Assembly (NCBI RefSeq): GCF_000003815.2
Contig: NC_049996.1
Location: forward strand, 8,891,310 to 8,955,309
Length of the DNA: 64,000 nt
Direction of reading: 5' to 3'
Source of the DNA: Branchiostoma floridae
Lineage: Eukaryota > Chordata > Leptocardii > Amphioxiformes > Branchiostomatidae
Shown in pieces: positions 41,301 through 53,300 of the stretch. The notes beneath the pieces are model-generated. The model saw only the letters and a list, made by a program, of their open reading frames with translations, ran no database searches and was not told where the DNA came from. Each line of letters starts with the position of its first letter. The first letter of the stretch is position 1. The position numbers and the translations under genes were made by a program.

Positions 41301-44300
41301 AACACTGCAGCTGTGATGGCTGACTTTGTCTGCATGATTCATATTTCAGGAAATCAACTTTACTTAGAATTCTTTTACCAAAACTAATTGTGTGACCTAA
41401 TTACAATCCTATAAGACATACATGTAAGAGAAAGAATTAGCGGTTTTAGTTTATGCTCATATATTGTCAGTGCATTTACAGTTAGTGAATTATCAAGAGA
41501 TTGCTAAACCTACCGTACTTTCCAGATAAGGTGGGGAAGACTGATATGTACAAGTCCTTGTCTTTGATTAGCGACATGGAAAAACAATAAGATCCTTGAT
41601 TTGGTTTAATTGCTCAAAATGTCATTAGTAGTACATTCAGACATCCATACCATAAATTCAGCATTGTATAGTTACAATGATTTTTGCATGGTCCATGTTG
41701 ATTCGATTATATGAATGACATCTGCTTGTGCATCAATTTTGACTGTAAAATTCCACTAAAACATGTTTTTTGAGCAGTTGCAAAATGAGCAAATATATGC
41801 CGTAATGTGCAAGATAAACATCAGAAAATGAATACTAATGTCATAGAATGCCTAAGTCAACTTTAATGTCAAAGAGGAATGCTAAGCTATTTGTTAAAAT
41901 CTCATGACCACTTAGATTACACAATTAAGGCAACTTTGTCTATTGACAAACTTATTTTTTTTATTCACACACTCACTACAGTTTGGGCTTCCCAGAGGAT
42001 GTCATCCATATCAAATCAACATGACCTCAGTCTATTTCACAATTAGAACAACCTTCATCATGCACATTTAAACATTACCTAAAAATCATCATGCAATCAA
42101 AAACAACCCACATCACAACGATTATTATATTTAAGTAGTCTGTTATCACACAAGAAAATATTAATGGTCAGCATTAGCAATGGCAACCAATTAGTATAGA
42201 ATAACCACAATTATTATAAAACATCACCATATTTCAAAAAGGATAAGACGAATTGTAAAAATTATGATGCTTAAAAAATCTCTTCAAGTATCATGGAATT
42301 GAACACATTCTGAGACCTCAAAGATAACAATAGGGAGCATGGAGAAGAAGAATTTGATTAAATCTAACGTAGCAATCTGTAATGCACTTTTCAAAATTTG
42401 TTTGAGGAGAATCTATGAGGCATTCAGCTCTTTCCAGTATAACTGGCCAATGAATGATCAATTATTGATGATCATACTGGATGCTACTGTACATTGTTGT
42501 AGTTCCCCAATCATGTACTAAACAAAGATCCCATGTATATTTACTGTACATGTTCTATTTACCTTTTTCAGGTTCTACATTTGCGGCTGCTCTGTTGCTG
42601 TTGGTTTTCTTGACCCTGAAGTTGACATTGTCAGGTTTAAGATCGAGATAAAAAGTCGCCTGTTTTCTTCCTTCTTCCGTGGACTCGGAAAGGGAGTCCA
42701 CCGGCTTCTTGGCTGCAGGAAGGGTCTCTTTACTCGTCTTCTTGTACTTTGATGACTTTGCTCCATCTGAAATGATTATGTTTTACTTTACATTATAGAA
42801 GGTATGAATATAGTGTTTGTAGATTTAACATAGCATGCTCCTGGTTGTGTATAGAGAAACAATAAACACAATCATAGGCATACAATTAGCAGAAATCAAT
42901 GAGACCCAACACGCCACCACAATATATTAAGCAGTCCAAGTTCAAACTGAAACATTTGTATCCCGTGACACCAACAGATCACAATTCAAACCAAAGTTTG
43001 TCACAACCACAATTCTCTAAAGACAATCATAGTTTCAGAATCATAGGCTTGAAAACATACAAAGACAAAACACCACACACATAAGGGCGTTCTACCTGAC
43101 TGTATGACATCATCATCGGCATTGTCATCATCATCATCATCATTGCTGCCTTCATATTCTATGGCTATTTGAGCCACTGGAGCTTCTGCTACGCAGCCGA
43201 GAAGGAAGGAAGGGATGGGAAAAATCAGGGCGAGAAAAAGAGAGAACGATCAGTTGATTGTGCATTCATTTCTGGTGTATTGATTGAAGATAGAAGTATG
43301 CAGATTTGAAGATATTCGAAAGCACACACAAGGTATGATTCTACAAAGTTACAAACAGATCTACCCAATCAATGCTGTAGACTGTACATGCACACAGCAA
43401 CAGTATACAATTAGCTGTGAAGCTATAGCTATATAACAGAAGACCAAGTTTGGGCATACATATGAATAACAGCACGAAATTAAACAATATACTACAACAC
43501 ATCACATTCCAAGCTTGAAAAAAACTACAGTTGAAATAAAACATTGATTGATTAATTGATTGATTGATTGACTAAAACTAGTGCAAGACAATCAGCAGCA
43601 TATGGACATTCATTTAACAAGTAACAAAGTGGCACTGAATAACTGAATAATGAACCGTTGATCGATTGATTGATTGATTGATTGATTGATAGATTACCTG
43701 GTTTGTCGATGAGCAGCATCTCATCGGCGCTACTATCCTCGCTCCTGTCGTCCCGCTGGATCTCACGGAACCACGACGGCTCCCACTCGTCCTCCATGGT
43801 GGGTGTGTCGCCCGTCTCCGTGCTCGGCGACGGACTCTCCAACTCATGGTTCGCCATCTGAACAATAGATAGGTTGTATCATGAAGAGATTCATGTATGT
43901 ACACAGTTAATAAGATTTTCATCAAGCAGTGACTACTTTTTAAACTCTCGCGAGAACTAGGTCACTTTGTGATCAAGATGGACTGATAGTCATGGAAAGT
44001 TTGGAGGTACGTGTGTTTACCTTTAAAAAGTAGTCACAGCTTGATGAAAATCCTAACAACTAACCAGAGTGGTTGTGCTAATGAATGTTAGACATCAGGG
44101 TAATAATATGCACCAAATAGCAAGATAACGGATAATTATTAACAATAATAACCAAGCAGTAGGGATCTGTCCCTGGTGCTGAATTATGTACGAGACTGTT
44201 ATGAACAGTCTGGCACAGGAATTTCTTTTCTACCAAGTATGAGACAAATGCAAGACAGAATCTTTTACACTGATTGTGATGATATTCTAATGTATTTTGT

Positions 44301-47300
44301 GCCATCTTAACAATACATAACGAGCAAGAAATCCACTCCACCATTTTTACAACTTGGTGGAATGGGGAAAGTCGTGTTAAGTGCCTTTCACAAGGGCGCA
44401 ACATCAAAGGCATGTCAGGGGATTCAAACCAAGGATCCCTGGGTTGTAGGCCAAACACCCTACCCATTACACCAATGTATGTACATGTATACATAGCAGT
44501 ACAGTACTTGTAAAACATCCTAGAGGAATTTTGTACTGATGAAGGCAACATATGGTCGTTGAAACGTTCACTGAAAAATTAAAGAACGTTGTGTAACGAA
44601 GAAGAGTTTGTTAAATCCTAGAGGCCCAATTCACTAACATCCTGGTCCTAGATGTGCCCAACATCCATTGTAATCTTCACTTCCTGTGTCAGAAGCCATG
44701 AAGCCAACATCAATCTATCTGCACTCCTTGTGTCACAAGTCATAGAGTTCAATCCTGAAGGAAAACATACCTCCCCAGCCCTGTACAGGGAGTACTCATC
44801 TCTGAAGATCTGGTCCGTGTGGGTCACACATTCCAGCCACTTGGCGTCCAGCAGGGCTTGGCCGAGAACAACTGCTTGTACTCTGAAGAGAAATGTTGTA
44901 ATGTCAAACTGTTGTAGGTTTCCTTCAAGACAGGTGATTCAAAATGCTGAGCTGGTTATGATTCTATATTCTGATTTCTAATTTACCGGATCAGAATTAG
45001 TTGTGGCATGCCAAAAGTACATATTAAGAAAGCAATTTTCATTCTTTCTAACTCTAGCACACTTGAGTAAAACATAAGATTATTGCAGCTTTTAAGAGAG
45101 CAGAACATTTAATTATACACTGACTAAGGTTTCATTCAGTATTTGGTTTGGCAATACTAGTGGCATACAGGTTCATTGGAACAAGAGAAAAGTCCATTTG
45201 TTTCAGGACTACATAATATATGTAAGCGGGAATGGAAAAATACAAATTTTACAGGTGTCTTATAACCTTGGTATGTACATTTCACATTGATGAAATCCCA
45301 CACTTTTGAGGCCTAGAAATACCCATCTTTTCATCACTTGTACCTTGACCATCACATTGCCTTAAAGACAACATGTAAGAAAATACCAGGGCTAACCTGC
45401 ACATACACCCATCCCTTTTCCTGTGTCCAAATAGGAGCAACAGAAACACAAAATGATACCTTTATTGCATTGCCTATGATACAACATACCGTAAATTACG
45501 GTAAATTCTATTACTCATGAAACAACTTTAGGAAAGTAAACTTTGTAGCAGGGGATGAGAGTTGTATTTTTGTATGGTCATTGGCGAAATCTCTAACACT
45601 TAGGTAACCCTAGTTCACCTTAATCTGAGGGGGAACCTATATCCGTTGATAACAAAGCATTTATGGATATCAAGTCACCAAACGTTGGCCTCAAATTGCA
45701 ACATTTTCAATACACAAAAACATTAAATATTGTAGTTTGAAACCACTGTTCGTCGACTTGATATTCATAAATACCAAGTTTTTTTAAAAGAACGAATATA
45801 GGTTACTCTGCGGATAAAGGTGAAACGATAGCGTTACATGTAGTTGCCTATGAACTCTGACTCCTTCATTTGCAATGCAGGGTTTAGGATTTCAAAAGTC
45901 TGGCACAGAAGACAACAAAAATGTTATTGTAGCCTTACAGCTGAGCTCCTGGTTCCAATTTAGGGTTGGGTACCGGTATAGAAAATTCAGGTCCAGGTCC
46001 GGTTCAGGTCCAGAGGATCAGGTCCAGGTCCCGACCTGAACCTGATCCTGATTCAGGACGATATCCATGGACAATGGTCCATTTCGATACAAAGAAATCT
46101 ACTTTGCAAATTATTTGACTCCTACAAAGCTAACTACCTTTGTACGATTGACTGTAAAACTTGGTAGAAATGACTCTACTCTACTTCGCTCTTGTTTTTT
46201 CTCCGACCGGTACGCCCCAAACCTTGTGAATGCCTGTTCATATAATCTGTTCATTTTACAGTAGGTCCAACATCCGGCCCACAGATTATTTTCAGGTCCA
46301 GTTTTTCTGGACCAGTCCAATAAGAAAAGAATGGTTTTGTACCGGTACACCGTACCGGTACCCAGCCCTATTCCAATTAGTTGGTACAAATATAACCCCA
46401 GTTCTATCCTATGTATGACATCATAGTTGGGGCTGTGCCTGACTTTTGGAAGGGACGTAAATGGGGTTTCTGTCTTCGAGGAGGTGTCTCAAGCATGTTA
46501 ACACGAAGGGCTAACATCTCCTCCCTGTAAAAATATACCCTGCTTATGAAATAGCAAGGAAACCTGCTGCTCTATGTGCCAGCCACCATACACTACAATG
46601 GTCTGAACAAACAGAAGCTGACAGAAATGTATATCTTGATCAGATACAACGCTAGTTCACCTTTATCCGCGGGGTAACCTATATCCGTTGTTATTCAAAA
46701 CAGGGTATTTAGGCACATCAAGCCGATGGCTGGTAGTTTTAAACTGCAATGTACTGAAAATATTATTATAATTTGAAACCTATGTCTGTCAATGTGATAT
46801 CCCCAAATACCCTGTTTTTGAAAGCAACGGATATAGGTTACTCAACGGATAAAGGTGAACTAGCGTTATATCTTGATGAGATACCTTGATGTTGCTTTGT
46901 CCCTTTTGATGAGCCAGTCCACCAGCTGACTCCCCACGATGCAGTTGGTGTAGGTGCGCAGCCGGTAGCGATGGTTTTGGAACTCCATGCCCTGGCTTGG
47001 GTGCTGGATCTGCAGCCATAGGTCACGCAGCTGCACTGAATCCTGGGTAACATCACAGGTTAAATATGTCAGGGTCATGGGTACATAGATAACAGTATAA
47101 ACAACACAAAAAGAATGAAGAAGGATTGAAAAAGAAAAGAGAAAAGGCAAACTGATAATTGAATCTTTTTCTGTCAAAATTGATTACTAGTAACCTTTTT
47201 CAGTCAAGTGACCTTTATTTCTCAACAAAAGTCAACAAAAGTAACAGAAATAACAGAATGAAATTTAAAAAAACTAGGAAGATAGGAAGATAAAATGTGT

Positions 47301-50300
47301 CACCCTTCGGATGCACTTGGCTCTCCAAAGCACATATGACTGATCCGTACAACATACAACATACAACATACAAAACAGGAACAATAGAATAGATATAAAA
47401 GTTAGAAAAGAAATTGATTAACCAAACTAAAGAAATAATCATTAAATTGTACCTACGAGACAGAAAAGAAAACAGATCCTAGACGTTTTGTGGAGTAAGC
47501 AGCATCACAAAATGTTTCACCCAATGTGCCAATTGATATATATGTATTCATATGTGGGCCACGACACCAGCATACTGCTGCCTGTGACCCACTTGTATTG
47601 TACTGTTTGCAATTTCAATAAATCAATCAAACCTAATCTGTATCTACCTTGTATCTTAAGCAGTTATTTGAAAATAGCTAAATCCACAGTTTGTAGCAGG
47701 CACAAGCATTTCAGCACTACGGACAAAGCCACTGGGAGATTCTTGAAACACCATCAGGGCTCGAAATACCACCTGCATATGCAGGTTAGTGCAGGTGAAA
47801 TTGGAGCTGTGCAGGCATTTCTGATGTCTAGCTGCACCTCACCTGCACTGGTCCATGTACTGGGTTTTATACATAAGTGTCATATGATGTAAGTGTATGT
47901 GGATTGTTATTAGTTGCATTGACTGTTACCACCTACAAAGTATAGAAGAAAAAAATAGCAATGGTTCCTGAACAATTTTAGTATGATGCACCTTCATAAA
48001 TTCAGAGTGGCGCAGGTAAAATTTGTCTGGTGCAGGTAATTTTCACTGTGACCTGCACCAGTGCAGGTATTCAGAAAAAAAGTATTTCGAGCCCTGACCA
48101 TGAAAACCTCCTTTCCCCAGTGCATGGAAGCCACCATAGTATGTTAAGTATTTCTCATTTTCACTTGAGTGAAATGAGGAAAGTCGTGTAAAGTGCCTAA
48201 ATCCCAAAGGCACAAGATAGGCAACATGGCAGGATTCGAACTCAAGGCCTCTCGGTCCCGAGCCAAACACGCTACCGCTGTGCCACAAGATCTCAAGGAC
48301 TACTTGGTCCCAGCAGTTTCCTGTTTACAAATGTACCTGTAGCAGCTTGTTTCTCTCCTCCTCCATAAGAAGTGTGTCAGACTGCATGTACTTGGCACCA
48401 GGAGCGTTGGCCGTGTCAAAGATGTTCAGGTTGTCACGTGATGATGTCACGTCGCTGCTCGCACTGTTACACCTACCACCAGAAGAGACGTTTTATCAAA
48501 CCATAATTGCCTTTTACAAAAACTCTTTTCCCAGTGTGAAACACGAATGGGATTACAACCTTTCCCGTTCCTATACCAAGTAGTCATATACCATATGCTA
48601 AAANNNNNNNNNNNNNNNNNNNNNNNNNNNNNNNNNNNNNNNNNNNNNNNNNNNNNNNNNNNNNNNNNNNNNNNNNNNNNNNNNNNNNNNNNNNNNNNNN
48701 NNNAGGCTGCAAGAAATGTGACCGTCACTGTATTAAAGACAATAGAGGATAAGACCTGGAAAAGACGTTGGAGAGAATACGACTGGTGTTATTTCACATA
48801 GCCAGTAGGTGAGATTGAATAGTTGTAAGTACATGGTAGGGCCCAGGAGAGAGCTGTTATACTTAAATGGGGCAAGAAAACGTGACTACAAAAGACCTGA
48901 AATTGTTAAATACATGAATGTGCTGTTACTCTACTACATAAGGACTACAGAAGGAAAGGTACTAGTTTGGTGACGTGGGAACTAGGGGAGTGGTTATACG
49001 GGTACCTGAATTTAATGTCTTTATCATCTTTGCTAGCAAACTACTACTAGATAATACTAACTCAGGACTACAGAAGGAAAGGCACAAGTTGGGTGAGGGA
49101 ATGACTAGGGGAGTTGTTATATGGGTATATGAGTTTACTGTCTTCATCATCTTTGTATGTGCAGTTCCTCTACTACATAATACTGCAGTTACTCTGTGCA
49201 GTGTGCAGTTACTCTACTAGATACATGTAATACTAATTCAGGACTACAGAAGGAAAGGTGCGAATTGGCTGAGGGAATGGCTAGGGGAGTGGTCATACGG
49301 GTACCTGAGTTTACTGTCTTTATCGTCTTTGTATGTGCAGTTACTCTACTACATAATACTGCAGTTACTCTGTGCAGTGTGCAGTTACTCTACTAGATAC
49401 ATGTAAGACTAATTCAGGACCACAGAAGGAAAGACACAAGTTTGGTGAGGGGATGGCAAGGGGAGTGGTTATATGGGTACCTGTATTTACTGTCTTCATC
49501 ATCTTTGCTAGCAAACTTAAGCGACAGGCGACGGCGTAGCCCTGCAGGGATGAGTGTGGCAGACTCCTGGCTATATATGGGGTACAGACCGAGGGAAGCG
49601 TGGCTCATTAGTACACGTTAATCACTGCAAAATTAAATCACACAAACATGACAAGCATATGAAGCAGTCTTCTGTCTCACTGTATACTCTTGACACAACT
49701 GAGTAACATCAAAATTCAGTACCAGGCTATCATTCATCTTTTTCAACCTTTCTGTCAATGAGCAAAGAGGGATGTTACGTATTGTCTTAGCAAGATAAAA
49801 TGAGTTGGCTGCACTCTCCAAGCATTGGTACCAAGTACTCAAGTGGTGTCAGATTATGCAATGTGTATTTAAACAGCACAATACTGTGTGAAGAGGAAAG
49901 ACAAATGTTATTTGCAACATCATAGGAACATACATCTATAAAAGAAACATACAGTTAGAACAAGATATACACAAGACCTAAAGCACTAAATTGGTAACTA
50001 CAAATGGCATTGCTCACACTAGCAGCATGTCTAGTGGAGTATGGCAGCTAGAACATAGAGTCCAGGTAGTACGTTTAATTGGAAGTTCTACTGGTTGATG
50101 TATGAATTTTAATGCAAGGAGCTGGTAAGGAGATACCTTAAGTAAAGACATATTTTTCTCTGTGGAAAAAGTCTTGTGACAGGAAAGGAAGAGAGGTTAG
50201 TGCAGATGGGTTAGCTTCTTGGACAGAGGTTCTTCTTAATTACCGTACCTGCTTGGATAGACTTTTTTTGTTTATAGCAAATGGCACATGCTAATTAAAA

Positions 50301-53300
50301 TAGCTGCTACAGAATAAGATCCTCTGGCATGTTTTCTCTCTGTGTACCTGTGGGACAAGTCTATCTCCGTTCTCGAGGGTCGTGGGGACAAGTCTAAAAG
50401 GATTTGGGAGATGCGGCGCCCCATGTAAGCAGCCGGCACCCACAGGTTGGCGTCCGATCCAACGCTGTAGCGTTTGTCGTGGGGGTAGGAGCTGAAACAC
50501 GAGACAAAGTCCACCCCCATTGGAAGTTGGTGATTTATATGATAACACTATAACAAACTATAAAAATAACAGTAACTAACACTTCTGCACCACATAGCAT
50601 CTGGAAAAGATGTTTGTTTCGTTTACTATCCCTAAGCTACGGAGAACGCTACTTAGTATACAAATAAAACCACTGTGTTGGGTGGCTCTCAATATAGATA
50701 ATAATGCAGAGAGCAAACTTGTCCAACCCTGATGTTTGTTTCATTTTCTATCCCTATATCAAGGAGAAGCCTATATAAATAAAACCACTGTGTAGTTGTG
50801 GCCTTCAATATAGATAAACATGCAGAGGGAAAAACTTGAGTTGTTAACCTTGAACCTATTATTCATATACAAATGTACTAAGCCATAAATGTGACCATAT
50901 CTAATAAGCATTAAGAATAGTGTTGATGTAATAATGAGAGCTGTACTGTTGTATGGTGAGTCTCCGTGCTATACTGACTAATGCGCATTTGAAAAAGTTT
51001 AACAAACCCATGCAAAGCTGTAGAAAAATGATACACCTCATCTAGAATCTGATTGAAACCTGCTACTGAATCAGTGCTTTACAGCTTAGCTAAGTTTTTA
51101 CCTTCTCCGCCCAACTTCCTCCTCTAAAGGCCGAGGTGAGACCCTTTGCCGTAGCGTCTTCGGTGTCCCGTCATCCCGGTAGGCGTCGTACCAAGTGAAG
51201 GAGCCTGACGTGGTGAGGTGCGACTCTGTCAAGTTCTTCAGATCCTCGCGTATCGCCTTGAGGTCACCGTTTCCGTCCACGGTCTGAGCGTAACTCAACA
51301 CCACCTTGCAACAATATGTGCAGACGCGAACATCGCCTGGACAAAGCACAATTTTTTTTTCCTTTTTACACCAAATCTGAGAGAAGGTCTGAAGCTTCAA
51401 CAAAAACAGCAGATAAAAGATCAGTAAAGACAGAGAAAAATCTTAACAGGCAATAATTGTGCCAATACAGCCATAGTTGTAAAAAGCCATTTCCCAAGCA
51501 GATGTTAAGAGGCAAAATTATAATCTTCCTGGGTGCCTGTTTCTGTTACTGCTTCTCTAGTTTTGTACCAGAAAGGCAAAGTTAAGAAAATATGAGATAA
51601 CTGTCCTCCCAATATTTGCTTTGACTTTGAGATAAGCAAAAAGCAAGGCTTTCAACACAGAGTCATGTTCAACAATTTGACACAATTTTGCTGCTCATGT
51701 CAGATAATACTGTGCCTTTCTATGGGTTAATGCTAATATGGCAGGAATCAAGTCCACTAAACAACAACAAATGCACAAGTACAGCAGTATCACTTACTAG
51801 TACAGAACTCAGAGTCAGACTCTATAATGGGACAGGAAAACACAAGACAGGGAGACAGGACACAACAAGAAGGACACAGCAAAACAAAACAAAAACGAAC
51901 ATCTGAGTCATGAAAGCATGATATACATGTAATTATGAATATTCAGTTTTCTGCAGCAGCAAAATAATGGATACTTTATATGAGCCATTGCACAACACTA
52001 GCTCAATATCAATCAAAGTCCAAAGTCTTCCAATATGAAGAAAAAAGCAAAGATCAAATTTGGCATTTCTTGCTCTACAAAACTAACCTAATTTTTTTTG
52101 ACAGACTTTTGTGACTTACAACACATTGAACTTTTGAGATGACCCCTAAGGTTTCCACCCACCTGTATAACCCATGAACTTTCCTGGGACTTGTTGATTG
52201 CAACAGCGACTACAGAAGATCTGGCCGCACACCCTACAGTGGTGCCGTCTGCGAAAGGTGTTGAACTTGTCACCACATTCGTAACACTCCTTACACTGGC
52301 TATCCGGCATCCAATACTGTTTCAGGTCACTTGGGTCTTTGTATTCCTGCCATGTGGGAATGAATAAATGTGTCCACTAGAAAGGTAACACTTGCAGACA
52401 AATACACAATGTCTACCTTCACACGGTCTAGCCTAGCAAAATACTGCTCTGTTTATTATTACTCAAACCCTTCCATGTATATAATGACCAGCCCCTTCAG
52501 CTTTGTCCTGCCACTTGCCATATTAATCAAACACCAAGGTTGCCAGCTAATCTACCAGACAAAACACAGCAAAAACAATAATTTTATTACACTGTATTTT
52601 TTCCTTCAGTGGAGGTAAACATAATGGATGAATGAAATCTATATGGCAATTGAACATTAAAAAAACATGCTACCAGCGGCCCAGCCCCCTGCTGTAGTAT
52701 TACACGTAATTGCACAGCAGTGTGGCCCAAGGGCAAACAAAAGGTGATGAGCACTACCCTTTATGACATTGGGAGGAGGTTTTTAAAACCCTATAATCAA
52801 CATGTCTTATTCCTGGGTTGAGAATGCAAAGTTACATATGAGTCTAATTTTGCATTCTCAACCCTGGAAGATAAACCTTTGGCAAAAGGGTATCTGAATT
52901 CGAAGCTGGTGTGTTACGCCGAAGGGCGATTATACCGGCTATATAGATACAGATACATATATAGATACAGAATTAACAACAACTAACCTCGCATACAAAA
53001 CTGAATGCTAAATCTATCTAGAAACAAAAAGTTTGACTAAAGGAGTCTAACCTTGCCCACCTTGATCCGTCCATCCAGAATAGCAACCAGCCTCTTCAGC
53101 ACACTGGGAAGGGTCCGGATTTCCACAGCATTGCCTCTGTTCGCCACCTCTGACGACTCCCTGAGTGATACGGTCCTCCTGCGGTGGTCCTCAGGCCTCA
53201 GTCTGTGTGCAGGACTGACCGCTCCATGCCTGCTGACTCTCCCCTCTGTCGTCCGTTTGCGGTGGACCTGCTTGTGGCCGTGTGTGTGCCCTGTTGGCTC

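Noticed and set aside
44078-44551. 157-codon minus-strand open frame
   Set aside because: It runs through a tRNA-derived SINE and intron; no homology to PIKfyve, and exon 9 lies outside it.
48960-49400. Extra coding exons of PIKFYVE in the duplicated units
   Set aside because: The best candidate (at 48942) would be 35, 38 or 41 nt from its nearest acceptors, none a multiple of three, so inclusion would break the frame.
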